64,000 nt of DNA. Origin: DATEBA01 sp035288045. Lineage in GTDB: Bacteria > Actinomycetota > UBA4738 > HRBIN12. Below, piece by piece: positions 33,494 through 41,702 of the stretch. How positions within the stretch are numbered: position 1 is the stretch's first letter; each line of letters starts with the position of its first letter. The stretch is taken from contig DATEBA010000052.1 of the NCBI GenBank assembly GCA_035288045.1, forward strand, positions 1 to 64,000, in the 5' to 3' direction. The position numbers and the translations under genes were made by a program. The notes beneath the pieces were generated by a model. The model searched no databases. It saw only the letters and a list, made by a program, of their open reading frames with translations, and had not been told where the DNA came from.

Positions 33494-34411
33494 ATGCCGA
33501 CGGAGGAGTTCGCCCTTGCCGGCGCCAGAGGTGAGCCGGTGGATCTGTGGCGAACGCTCGCGTCCCACGGGTTCGCCGAGCTTCCACCGATGCGTCTGGA
33601 CGAGGAGGCCAGGACGCTCGAGACGACCCTCCCGCTTGCCCGTGGGCGCCCCCGGACGGTGAGGATCGGCACGGGGCCCAACGGTGCCGGCAGGATCCAG
33701 GTCCTCGGGCCGGTGCCGAGTCAGGCGAGCCTCGCTCTCGTGCGATCGGGGGTGCTGCACGTCCTGCGTATGGACGAGGACCTCTCCGGCTTCTACTCGG
33801 CGACGGCCGGCGACCCCGACCTCGCGTGGATCTCTCGAGGCGCTGGGAGGATGCTACGAAGCCCGACGGTCTTCGAGGACGTCGTGAAGACGATCTGCAC
33901 GACGAACTGCGCGTGGTCGGCCACGGAGCGGATGGTCGGCGCCATCGTCGAGCACCTGGGCGAGAGGGCGCCCGCAGCACCGCTCGACGGCCCCTGGGGC
34001 CGCGCGTTCCCCTCGCCCGCGACGATGGCGCAGGCGCCGGAGTCCTTCTACAGGGAGGTCGCGCGGGCCGGCTACCGCGGGGCATATCTGATCGCCCTGG
34101 CCCGGTCGGTCGCCGACGGCGAGGTGGACCTCGAGGCGCTGGCAGCGGACCGGGAGCTTCCCGACGATGAGGTCGAGCGTCGGCTGCTCGCGCTCCCCGG
34201 CGTGGGCCCCTACGCGGCCGCTCACGTGATGACGACCATCGGACGCTACTCGCGACTGATCCTCGACTCGTGGACGCGCCCAAAGTACGCACGCCTCGTC
34301 GGGAAGAAGCACGTGGCCGACCGCACGATGGAGCGCCGGTTCCGCCGCTACGGTGCCTACGCCGGGCTCGCTTTCTGGCTGTTCCTCACCCGGGACTGGG
34401 TGGACGACTGA
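33494..34411 (+). CDS. HhH-GPD DNA glycosylase (AlkA/OGG-like)
   Basis: 305 residues. The N-terminal part resembles the beta domain of AlkA/OGG-type glycosylases. SPTVFEDVVKTICTTNCAWS opens the helical domain, RRLLALPGVGPYAAAHVM is the helix-hairpin-helix DNA-binding motif, and the aspartate in LILDSWTRP is at the usual catalytic position. It should remove a damaged base; the lesion (alkylated purine or oxidised guanine) is not readable. Single-gene unit from a leaderless-type promoter. Confidence 0.85.
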   Translation: MPTEEFALAGARGEPVDLWRTLASHGFAELPPMRLDEEARTLETTLPLARGRPRTVRIGTGPNGAGRIQVLGPVPSQASLALVRSGVLHVLRMDEDLSGFYSATAGDPDLAWISRGAGRMLRSPTVFEDVVKTICTTNCAWSATERMVGAIVEHLGERAPAAPLDGPWGRAFPSPATMAQAPESFYREVARAGYRGAYLIALARSVADGEVDLEALAADRELPDDEVERRLLALPGVGPYAAAHVMTTIGRYSRLILDSWTRPKYARLVGKKHVADRTMERRFRRYGAYAGLAFWLFLTRDWVDD

Positions 34412-34501
34412 GGGGTTGTCCCGCAGGCGATCCCGGGCGCATACTGCCCGGGGCCCCGCGGCCACCCGAACCGGAATCCAGATGGAAGCGATGAACCCGT
34501 T

Positions 34502-35737
34502 ATGGCGTTCCCACGTCGCGCCCGGCGCCTATGGGCGTACTGGCGGGCGGAGCAGCGCACGCTCCGCCAGGGCTTCGTCGCGCTCCTGCTCGGCACGGTA
34601 GCCGCCCTCGTAGCCGGGGTCGCGCTCGCCTCAATCACCCACACGCTCCAGGAGCTTCCCGGCCTGTTCATCCTCATCCCCGCCGCGATCGGGATGCGCG
34701 GCACGGTCTTCGGCGCCATAGGGGCGCGGCTCGGTACGAGCACCCACGCCGGCCTCTTCGAGGTTACACGCGAGCGGACCGGGGTCCTGTACCAGAACGC
34801 CTACGTGGGGATCGTCCTCACGCTCTCGGCTTCGCTGTACCTCGCGCTTCTCGCGAAGGGATCGGCCGCGATCTTCGGCCTCGACTCGATCGATCTCCTC
34901 GACCTCGTCACGATCTCGGTGGTCGGTGGCGCACTGGACTCCGCCGTGATCCTCTGCGTGACGATCGGGCTCTCGGTCCTCTCCTATCGCCGCGGCTACG
35001 ACCTCGACGCGGTCGCGACGCCCCTCATCACGGCGGTGGCGGACATGATCACGATCCCGATGCTCTTCGTCGCGACGTTCCTCGTCCGCGTCCACTGGCT
35101 GTCGACCGGCATCGCGGTCGTTGCGATCTTCGTCTGCATCGAGGCGGCGTACCGTGGGCTTACGAGCGATCTCCCACTCGCGCGTCGTGCGATCGTCGAG
35201 ATGGTGGGCGTCGTGCTCCTAACGCCGCTGCTCGACATCCTCGCGGGCACCGTCCTCGAGACGCGGCTCTCCCGATTCGAGACGTTCCCCGGCCTGTTGG
35301 TGCTCGTGCCGCCGTTCGTCGCCAACGCGGGTGCGATCGGCGGCGTACTGTCGTCGCGGCTCTCCTCGAAGCTTCAGCTCGGACTGATCACGCCGCGCGG
35401 TATGCCGGAGCCGCCGGCTCTCCTCGACGGGTCGCTCAGCGTGGGCTTCGGGGTGTTCGCCTTCGCCTCGATCGGAGCGCTCGGCCTCGGATACAGCGCC
35501 CTCGCGGGCGCCGCCCACCCCGGCCCCGACGTGATGGTCTGGGGCACGCTTCTCGCCGGCATGGTGGCGACCGCCCTGGCGATCGTGGTCGCCTACTACG
35601 TGGCCGTTGCCACGGCTCGGTTCGGGCTGGACCCCGACAACCACGGCGTCCCGATCATCACCAGCGTCATGGACCTGGCGGGAGTGGCCGCCCTGCTGTT
35701 CGTTCTGTCACTATTCGGAGTATCCGCTCATGGATGA
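34502..35737 (+). CDS. MgtE/SLC41-like divalent cation transporter
   Basis: 411-residue membrane protein with about ten helices arranged as two homologous halves. Each half has a Pro-rich pore helix (ILIPAAIGMRGTVFGAIGAR and VLVPPFVANAGAIGGVLSSR) and an aspartate-containing helix (DLDAVATPLITAVADM and DPDNHGVPIITSVMD). This is the MgtE/SLC41 integral-membrane repeat without the cytoplasmic CBS domains, so magnesium or another divalent ion is likely. The last eight bases overlap the PhoU/TrkA_C gene, which probably supplies regulation. Confidence 0.88.
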   Translation: MAFPRRARRLWAYWRAEQRTLRQGFVALLLGTVAALVAGVALASITHTLQELPGLFILIPAAIGMRGTVFGAIGARLGTSTHAGLFEVTRERTGVLYQNAYVGIVLTLSASLYLALLAKGSAAIFGLDSIDLLDLVTISVVGGALDSAVILCVTIGLSVLSYRRGYDLDAVATPLITAVADMITIPMLFVATFLVRVHWLSTGIAVVAIFVCIEAAYRGLTSDLPLARRAIVEMVGVVLLTPLLDILAGTVLETRLSRFETFPGLLVLVPPFVANAGAIGGVLSSRLSSKLQLGLITPRGMPEPPALLDGSLSVGFGVFAFASIGALGLGYSALAGAAHPGPDVMVWGTLLAGMVATALAIVVAYYVAVATARFGLDPDNHGVPIITSVMDLAGVAALLFVLSLFGVSAHG

Positions 35738-36929
35738 CCGACCCAAGAACGTCAAGGAACTGCTGGTGGAGGCCAAGGACGCCTCCGAGCTGATGGTCGA
35801 CCTGGCCTACGCGGCGGTCTTCTTCAACGACGAGGATCTCGCCCGCGAAGCCGAGAAGCTGGAGGAGCGCATGGACGGCTACCTCCGCCGCCTGCGAGAG
35901 GTCGCCATGCTCGCCGCTCGGAGCCCCGAGGACGCCGAGGGGATGGCCGGGGTGCTCTGGATCGCGTCGGCGATCGAGAAGATCGGCGACGCCGCGTCCG
36001 ACATAGCCCGGGTCGTGCAGGCGCGCCTTGGCATCCCCGACGCCCTGCGACCGGACCTCCGCCACGCCGACGAGATCTCCGGGCGCGTCAAGGTACGCGA
36101 GGGCGCGCCGGCCGTGGGGCGCTCGCTCCGCGAGCTCTCCCTTCCGACCGAGACCGGGATGTGGCTGATGGCTATCCGCCGCGGCGGCGACTGGGAGCTG
36201 GACCCGGGTCCCGAGAGCGTCGTCACCGAGGGCGACGTCCTGCTGTTCCAGGGGCCGGAGGAGGGCGTCAACCTGATCCGCGATTTGGCGTCGGCGCCGC
36301 CCTTGACGGTCGGCCCGGAGTCCGAGGGGCCACCCCTTTCCGAGCTCGACCGAGCCGTAGACATCCTCGTCGAGATGAAGAACTCGTCGGAGGCGGCGGT
36401 CGGACTCGCGTACTCCTCGCTCCTCTTCCGCGATCGGGCTCTGGCCGCGGAGGTCGCGACGCTCGAGGCGCGGAGCGACATCCTCCAGGACGAGCTCGAA
36501 TCCTGGGTGCTGCGGGCAACGCCGGAGTCGCGGAACCCCGACGAGCTCCGCGGGCTGCTCCGGCTCGCGAGCGCGACCGAGTCGATCTGCGACGCGGCTC
36601 GCGACATGACCTGGTACGTCGAGCACGGTGAGGAGCTTCATCCGGTGGTGCAGGTGGCTCTGGAGGAGACCGAGGAGACCGCTTCGGAGGCGATCGTCGA
36701 TGAGGGCTCGCACGCGGACGGCCGGTCCTTGAAGGAGCTCTCCATCGAGACCGAGACCGGCATGTTCCTGCTCGCGGTGCAGCGCGGCCAGAGATGGGTC
36801 TATCGTCCGCGGCCGAAGTTCGTACTCCGAAGCGGCGACCGCGTCATCTCGGTCGGACCCGAGGACGGGGCCGAGGAGCTCGGCGCGCTCTTCCGCGCGC
36901 CCGAGTCCGTCGCGGCCGTGGAGCCCTAG
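35730..36929 (+). CDS. Duplicated PhoU-TrkA_C regulatory protein
   Basis: 399-residue soluble protein made of two copies of a PhoU-like helical domain followed by a TrkA_C domain. KNVKELLVEAKDASELMVDL and DRAVDILVEMKNSSEAAVGL start the PhoU halves. LRELSLPTETGMWLMAIRRG (about 137-156) and LKELSIETETGMFLLAVQRG start the TrkA_C halves, which bind nucleotides in ion channels. The ATG lies inside the MgtE-like gene (8-base overlap), so the protein is very likely its gating subunit. An in-frame start 123 bases upstream is rejected as antisense-like sequence inside the transporter gene. Confidence 0.88.
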   Translation: MDDRPKNVKELLVEAKDASELMVDLAYAAVFFNDEDLAREAEKLEERMDGYLRRLREVAMLAARSPEDAEGMAGVLWIASAIEKIGDAASDIARVVQARLGIPDALRPDLRHADEISGRVKVREGAPAVGRSLRELSLPTETGMWLMAIRRGGDWELDPGPESVVTEGDVLLFQGPEEGVNLIRDLASAPPLTVGPESEGPPLSELDRAVDILVEMKNSSEAAVGLAYSSLLFRDRALAAEVATLEARSDILQDELESWVLRATPESRNPDELRGLLRLASATESICDAARDMTWYVEHGEELHPVVQVALEETEETASEAIVDEGSHADGRSLKELSIETETGMFLLAVQRGQRWVYRPRPKFVLRSGDRVISVGPEDGAEELGALFRAPESVAAVEP

Positions 36930-36958
36930 CCACCCGTCGGACCAGACCCGAAGGAGCA

Positions 36959-37891
36959 TCATATCGCCGCGCGAGAGCGCGCGGGCGAGAAGCGGACGTT
37001 CTCCTCGTGGAGGCGGACCTCCTCGACCTCGGCGAAGCCGCGCCCCGCCAGGAACGCGATCATCCGTTCGACCAACCGCTCGGGGGCCGACGCGCCGCTC
37101 GTTAGCCCCACCGTCTCGGCGCCCTCCAGCCAAGCGGGGTCGACCTCCGTCTCGTCGTCGACCAGATACGCACGCGCTCCCTGCGCGCGTGAGACCTCGG
37201 CCAGCCGGTTCGAGTTGGAAGAGTTCCTGGAGCCGATCACGAGGACGACGTCGGACCGGCGCGCGACCTCGTTCACGGAGTCCTGACGGTTCTGGGTCGC
37301 GTAACAGATGTCTTCGCGAGGAGGCCCCCTGAGCTCGGGGAACCTCTCCGCCAGCACGTCGACGATGCGCTGCGTATCGTCCACGGCGAGCGTCGTCTGG
37401 GTCAGATAGGACAGGCGCGACGAGTCGGGCACCTCGACCGCCCGTGCCTCCTCGACGGTCTGCACGAGGATCGTCCGGGCGGGCGCCTGACCGGTGGTTC
37501 CGATCACCTCCTCGTGACCCGCGTGGCCGATCAGGAGGATCGTCCGGTCGTCCCCCGCGAAGCGTCGGGCCTCCAGGTGCACCTTCGTCACGAGCGGGCA
37601 CGTCGCGTCGATCATCGTGAGACGACGCTCGCGCGCGTTCGCATACACCTCGGGCGGCGAGCCGTGAGCCGAGAGCACGAGGACGGCCCCCTCGGGCGCC
37701 TCGGTCTCCTCCTCAACGAAGACGGCTCCCTTGGCCTCGAGGTCTCGAACGACGTGTGCGTTGTGGACGATCTGTTTCCGCACGTATACGGGCGGTCCGT
37801 GGTCCACAAGGGCGCTCTCGACCGCGTCCACGGCCCGCTCCACGCCGGCGCAGTAGCCGCGCGGTGCTGCGAGCAACACCTTCCCTCCCAT
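36959..37891 (-). CDS. ispH: 4-hydroxy-3-methylbut-2-enyl diphosphate reductase
   Basis: 310 residues. Last enzyme of the MEP isoprenoid pathway, giving IPP and DMAPP with a 4Fe-4S cluster. The three ligand cysteines are in RGYCAGVERA (C14), DATCPLV and ICYATQNRQ; VLSAHGSPP and SRNSSNSNRL bind substrate. Start: TACCAT lies 7 bases before the ATG at 37891 and overlaps an in-frame ATG at 37900, so the shorter, leaderless form is preferred. Confidence 0.95.
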   Translation of the reverse strand: MGGKVLLAAPRGYCAGVERAVDAVESALVDHGPPVYVRKQIVHNAHVVRDLEAKGAVFVEEETEAPEGAVLVLSAHGSPPEVYANARERRLTMIDATCPLVTKVHLEARRFAGDDRTILLIGHAGHEEVIGTTGQAPARTILVQTVEEARAVEVPDSSRLSYLTQTTLAVDDTQRIVDVLAERFPELRGPPREDICYATQNRQDSVNEVARRSDVVLVIGSRNSSNSNRLAEVSRAQGARAYLVDDETEVDPAWLEGAETVGLTSGASAPERLVERMIAFLAGRGFAEVEEVRLHEENVRFSPARSRAAI

Positions 37892-37904
37892 CGACCCCAT
37901 GGTA
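37892..37904 (-). promoter_or_regulatory. Putative leaderless promoter of ispH
   Basis: On the minus strand TACCAT (37899-37904), 7 bases, ATG at 37891. Confidence 0.5.
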
Positions 37905-38098
37905 CCGGGGTGACCAGGGGTCAGGTTCCGGGTTGTTGCCGCGCGGAGCGACCGTTAGGGTTGCCGGGCTCGTCCGGACGGTCCGTCCGATCCTCCCAAC
38001 CTCCACGCGCGCGATCCTGCACGCCCGCCTGGGTGGCGTACGTACGCGGTCGGGAGCCTAGGGACGGGCCGCCCGGACGAGCGCGGTCGCACCGAGCC

Positions 38099-38181
38099 AG
38101 AAGGAGGTGATCCAGCACCCACGACCTGCCGCGGGTCGACCGGGCCACGGCCCGGTCGCACGGGCGGAGCCGCCTGCTCCG
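38099..38181 (+). promoter_or_regulatory. Structured leader with a 16-base complement of the 16S rRNA 3' end
   Basis: AAGGAGGTGATCCAGC (38101-38116) is the exact complement of the bacterial 16S rRNA tail, far longer than an ordinary Shine-Dalgarno site, yet no start codon stands at normal spacing. Two hairpins follow: a 9-bp stem at 38137-38158 (GACCGGGC/GCCCGGTC core) and a 6-bp stem at 38165-38181 (CGGAGC/GCTCCG). The start of the lysozyme-like gene lies 25 bases later. The 195 bases before it (37905-38098) show nothing I recognise. Confidence 0.45.
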
Positions 38182-38205
38182 GCCACCGCGGGGGTGAAGC
38201 TACGT

Positions 38206-38625
38206 ATGCGGCATCACACCAAGATGCGCCTGATGGCGCTCACCATGATTGCGCTGGTCGCGCTGATGCCAGTCGCACCGGCCCGGGCGCACACCGCCCG
38301 ACCGGTCGCCGATTGGGTCTGCGACATCCCATGGGCGAAGAGCACATACCAGCTGAGGAGGCTCATCAAGTGCGCCGCGCACCGCTGGAAGGTTCCCGGC
38401 GGCGCGCACAAAGCGCTCCGCGTCGCCCGATGCGAGTCGGGATTCGACCCCCACGCGAAGGGCGGCGGCAACGGCGGAGTATTTCAGCAGCGCCTCGTCT
38501 ACTGGCCCGGGCGCGCGAAGCACTACGGCTTCAAGGGCTGGTCTGTCTACAACGGTCGGGCGAACGTGATCGTCTCGATCCGGATGGCTCACAAGGTCGG
38601 CTGGAGCCCCTGGTCCTGCGCCTGA
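38206..38625 (+). CDS. Secreted lysozyme/transglycosylase-like protein
   Basis: 139 residues. A signal peptide has n-region MRHHTKMR, a hydrophobic core to about residue 22 and a cleavage site after APARA. The mature part has two cysteines early, then VARCESGFDPHAKGGGNGG with the catalytic-type glutamate of the SLT/Rpf lysozyme fold, and ends WSPWSC. It is expected to cut or remodel peptidoglycan. Start choice: ATG 38206 follows GGGGGTG; ATG 38224 and GTG 38194 are alternatives. The long structured leader suggests post-transcriptional control. Confidence 0.75.
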   Translation: MRHHTKMRLMALTMIALVALMPVAPARAHTARPVADWVCDIPWAKSTYQLRRLIKCAAHRWKVPGGAHKALRVARCESGFDPHAKGGGNGGVFQQRLVYWPGRAKHYGFKGWSVYNGRANVIVSIRMAHKVGWSPWSCA

Positions 38626-38626
38626 T

Positions 38627-38956
38627 CTAACGCACCGCGCCGCCGTGCCGGGGCATCCCGAGCACGGCGGCCCGGACGTCCTCGATCGAGTCGACGACCA
38701 CCGTCGCTCCGCCGAGCTCCCGGTCCGCGACGACGCGCATCTCCGGACGCCGTTCGAGCGCTCGCGCGACGAGCCCCTCGAAGGACCCGAGCACAACGAG
38801 CACGTGCGGACGCTCGCTTTCTATCTGCGCGAGAGCCTCCTCCTCGGAAGTCGCCCCCGGCGCGAGCTCCCACTCTGCGGCGCCCGCGGCCCGCTTCAGT
38901 GCGGCGAGCGCGTCCGCGTCTTCGGCCACGCAGAGGACCTTCAGCGCGCGGCACAT
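38627..38956 (-). CDS. Receiver-like protein without phosphoacceptor
   Basis: 109 residues of alternating strands and helices: LKVLCVAEDADALAALKRA, then HVLVVLGSFEG where a response regulator would have its aspartate, then MRVVADRELGGATVVV. The acidic pocket is partly kept (AED) but the phosphorylatable Asp is replaced, so it would be an atypical receiver if related at all. Its ATG shares one base with the corA stop (TGATG), so it is translated with corA. Function unknown. Confidence 0.55.
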   Translation of the reverse strand: MCRALKVLCVAEDADALAALKRAAGAAEWELAPGATSEEEALAQIESERPHVLVVLGSFEGLVARALERRPEMRVVADRELGGATVVVDSIEDVRAAVLGMPRHGGAVR

Positions 38957-39921
38957 CAAAGCCAGTCCCGCTTCTTGAACGCTATGTAGAGGGCGCCGGC
39001 CGCGACCACCATGAGCCCCAGCGCGAACGGGTACCCCAGGGCCCAGTGCAGCTCGGGGATCCGGTCGAAGTTCATGCCGTAGACGCCGGCGATCAACGTC
39101 GGCACGAGAAGGATCGCCGCCCAGGACGTGAGCTTCTTCATGACCGCGTTCAACCGGTTCGACATCTGGGAAAGCTGCGCCTCGAGCGACGCCGTCAGGA
39201 TCTCGCGGATGTTGTCGACGAACTCGATCGCGCGGATCACGTGGTCGGCCACGTCCCGGTAGTACGGCGCGAGCTCGCGCGTAACGAACCCTGGCTGCTC
39301 CTGCACGAGGTCGAGCACCTCTCGGAGCGGCATGACCAGTCGCCGCAGCTTCACGACTCGCCGCTTCAGGCGGAAGACGTCCTGCTGCAGCTCGGGATCC
39401 GGCTCGTCGGCGAACACCCGGTCCTCCAGGTCGTCCGCCAGGTCCTCGAAACGCTCGACTATCGTGAGGTACCCGTCGACGACCACGTCCAGGAGCGCGT
39501 AGAGGAGGAACCCCCCGCCCTCGGCCGTGAGCTCGGGCTGCTCGTCCCACCGGCTGAGCGTAGGGACAAGATCGAACGCGGGTCGGGCCCGGATCGTCAC
39601 CAGGAACCTATGGCCCGCGAAGGCGTGGATCTCGCCGTCGACCAGTTCATCGTCCTCGGCAAGCATCAGACCGTGCACGACGACGAAGAAGTAGTTAGGG
39701 AAGACCTCTACCTTCGGGCGCTGCCGCCAGTGCTTCGAGTCCTCGATCGAGAGCGGGTGCAGGGAGAACTCCTCCGCGATCAACTCGAGCTCCTCGTCGG
39801 TCGGCTCGGCGAGGTCGAGCCAGACGCGCACACCCTCCTCGGTCAGGAGCTCGCTGATCTGAGTGGTGTCGATCTCGCGCTGCTCGAGGTGTCCGTCGCG
39901 GTAGACCCGGCACGTGATCAC
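38956..39921 (-). CDS. corA: CorA magnesium/cobalt channel
   Basis: 321 residues. A large cytoplasmic N-terminal domain with a long stalk helix (from about 215) precedes two C-terminal membrane helices. GVYGMNF carries the GMN selectivity motif and the protein ends in the basic FKKRDWL. It imports Mg2+ (or Co2+/Ni2+) as a pentamer. The GTG start is 6 bases from TAGGCT. A second magnesium-type system (MgtE-like) lies 3 kb away. Confidence 0.95.
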   Translation of the reverse strand: MITCRVYRDGHLEQREIDTTQISELLTEEGVRVWLDLAEPTDEELELIAEEFSLHPLSIEDSKHWRQRPKVEVFPNYFFVVVHGLMLAEDDELVDGEIHAFAGHRFLVTIRARPAFDLVPTLSRWDEQPELTAEGGGFLLYALLDVVVDGYLTIVERFEDLADDLEDRVFADEPDPELQQDVFRLKRRVVKLRRLVMPLREVLDLVQEQPGFVTRELAPYYRDVADHVIRAIEFVDNIREILTASLEAQLSQMSNRLNAVMKKLTSWAAILLVPTLIAGVYGMNFDRIPELHWALGYPFALGLMVVAAGALYIAFKKRDWL

Positions 39922-39933
39922 GGCCGGAGCCTA
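39922..39933 (-). promoter_or_regulatory. Putative leaderless promoter of corA
   Basis: On the minus strand TAGGCT (39928-39933), 6 bases, GTG at 39921. Confidence 0.55.
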
Positions 39934-39946
39934 GCGCACGCCCGGC

Positions 39947-40945
39947 TCAGAAGACGGTCGCGAAGACCTTCTCGAAGACGAAGCCGAGGACGGCGCAAGA
40001 GGGCCAGGTTAGTATCCACGCCGCGACGACCTGGCCGGCGACGCCCCACCGAACGGCCGAGAAACGCCTCGTCGCGCCGACGCCCATGATCGAGGTTCCG
40101 ATCGCGTGCGTCGTCGAGACCGGTATTCCGACGCGGGCCGCGCTCGTTATCACGAGAGCCGCGGCCGTCTCCGCGGCGAAGCCCTGCACCGGCTCGAGGT
40201 GGGTCATGCGGAGCCCGAGGGTTCGGACCACTCGCCACCCGCCGATCATGGTCCCGATCCCCATCACGATGCCCGCGGAGACGATCACCCAAGTGGGGAT
40301 GTCGAATTCCGGCGACACGGTCCCCGCGGTCCCTGCCTCGTTCAGCAGGATCGCGAGGGTGATGATGCCCATCGTCTTCTGACCGTCGCCGGTCCCATGC
40401 GAGAGCGCCATGAACCCCGCAGACAGGATCTGCGCCTTGCCGAAGATGCGACTCACGATGGAGCGACGCACCCGGGAGAAGAGCCGGTAGATGAGCACCA
40501 TGATGATGAGGCCTCCGACGAATCCACCCACGGGCGACGTCACGAGGCCGATCAGGGACTTCTGCGTTCCCTCCCACTCGAGCGCCTCCAGACCGCCGGC
40601 GGCGAAACCGGCGCCGAGGAGTCCGGCGACGAGCGCGTGGGATTCGCTGGACGGCAGCCCGAAGTACTGCGCGCCGAGCGCCCAGACGGTCGCACCGAGC
40701 AGCGCAGCCGCCACCGTCTCCAGAGTGACGGCGTTCGGGTTCACGATGCCGGCCGCGATCGTCTTGGCTACGGCCGTGCCGATGAAGAGGGCTCCGGCCA
40801 CGTTTAGGACCCCGGCCATCACCACCGCCGGCAGAGGCCGGAGCACCTTGGTCGAAACGACGGTCGCGATCGAGTTGGGGGCGTCGGTCCACCCGTTGGC
40901 GAACTCGAAGAGGTAGGCGAGGACGATGACGACCCAGAGGGGCAT
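39947..40945 (-). CDS. pit: Low-affinity inorganic phosphate transporter (Pit)
   Basis: 332 residues with about ten membrane helices. The PiT signature occurs in both halves: FANGWTDAPNSIATVVST near the start and GIPVSTTHAIGTSIMGVG near the end; GLPSSESHALVAGLLGAG and LSHGTGDGQKTMGI are also typical. It moves phosphate as a metal-phosphate complex with protons. The ATG directly abuts the stop of the upstream DUF47 gene, forming the common pit-DUF47 pair. Confidence 0.94.
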   Translation of the reverse strand: MPLWVVIVLAYLFEFANGWTDAPNSIATVVSTKVLRPLPAVVMAGVLNVAGALFIGTAVAKTIAAGIVNPNAVTLETVAAALLGATVWALGAQYFGLPSSESHALVAGLLGAGFAAGGLEALEWEGTQKSLIGLVTSPVGGFVGGLIIMVLIYRLFSRVRRSIVSRIFGKAQILSAGFMALSHGTGDGQKTMGIITLAILLNEAGTAGTVSPEFDIPTWVIVSAGIVMGIGTMIGGWRVVRTLGLRMTHLEPVQGFAAETAAALVITSAARVGIPVSTTHAIGTSIMGVGATRRFSAVRWGVAGQVVAAWILTWPSCAVLGFVFEKVFATVF

Positions 40946-41572
40946 CTACGCCTGCTTCAGCGAGATCGCCTCGAGCATGTTCGCGACGTCCTCGAGCTGG
41001 TCGATCGCCGCCTCGGTCTCGTCGATGATGTCCTTCCACTTGAGGACGTCCATCGCCTTGTGGTCGCCGCCGAAGAGGTCGGCGATCGCCCGCCGGTAGA
41101 TCCGGTCGCCCTCGTTCTCCAGGCGGTTCACCTCGACCCAGTAGTCGGCCAGCTGCTTGTACTTCGGGAGAGTCGAGAGCGCCTCGCGGGTCACCCTGGC
41201 CGTGCGGACCAGCACCTCTGCCTGAGCCTTCATCTCGGGAAGCGGCCGCTCGATCTTGTGGAGCACGAACAGGTCGGCCGCGGCCTCTACGTGGTCCACG
41301 ACGTCGTCGAGGCGGGACGCCAGGCGGTGGATGTCGTCGTGGTCCAGCGGCGTCACGAACACGGTGTTCAGGCGCCGCATGATCTCGTGGGTTATCTCGT
41401 CGGCCTCGTGCTCGATGTCCCGGAGCCGGTTCGCCTTGTTCTGGAGGTCGGTGAAGTCGCCGACCATGTCCTCGAAGGCGACGGCGGCGTCCTCCACCTT
41501 TCCGGCGAGCCGGACGAACATCTCGAAGAAGCTCTCGTCGCGGGGGACGAGCCTGAGCCTCAGCTTGGGCAC
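40946..41572 (-). CDS. DUF47 PhoU-like protein, Pit accessory
   Basis: 208 residues, all-helical PhoU fold: NRLRDIEHEADEITHEIMRRL, FVTPLDHDDIHRLASRLDDV and WKDIIDETEAAIDQLEDVAN. These proteins are encoded with Pit and modulate phosphate uptake. The GTG start at 41572 follows GGGAG; a longer in-frame ATG start at 41608 has no conserved sequence. Confidence 0.9.
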   Translation of the reverse strand: MPKLRLRLVPRDESFFEMFVRLAGKVEDAAVAFEDMVGDFTDLQNKANRLRDIEHEADEITHEIMRRLNTVFVTPLDHDDIHRLASRLDDVVDHVEAAADLFVLHKIERPLPEMKAQAEVLVRTARVTREALSTLPKYKQLADYWVEVNRLENEGDRIYRRAIADLFGGDHKAMDVLKWKDIIDETEAAIDQLEDVANMLEAISLKQA

Positions 41573-41687
41573 CCCTGTCTCCCTTCGGTCGCCGCGCCGT
41601 TGATACACGAACCTCGGTCGGGCGACAACCGGGCAGGTGAACCCTCGGCCGGTCCCGGAATGTCGGCGCGCCTCCGACCGCCCCGGC

Positions 41688-41702
41688 TATGCTGCCGCCG
41701 TC
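41688..41702 (+). promoter_or_regulatory. Putative near-leaderless promoter of the histidine phosphatase operon
   Basis: TATGCT (41688-41693), 9 bases, GTG at 41703. It is the probable head of the coupled gene run that reaches at least 44086. Confidence 0.45.

Noticed and set aside
37905..38098. c-di-AMP (ydaO) riboswitch before the lysozyme-like gene
   Set aside because: Expected landmarks such as the GGGGGA and GGGGTGAA blocks are absent.
38107..38205. GTG start of the lysozyme-like gene inside the extended Shine-Dalgarno-like sequence
   Set aside because: The GTG is part of the anti-16S stretch itself, and the 33 residues added are not a signal peptide; the real signal peptide begins at 38206 or later.
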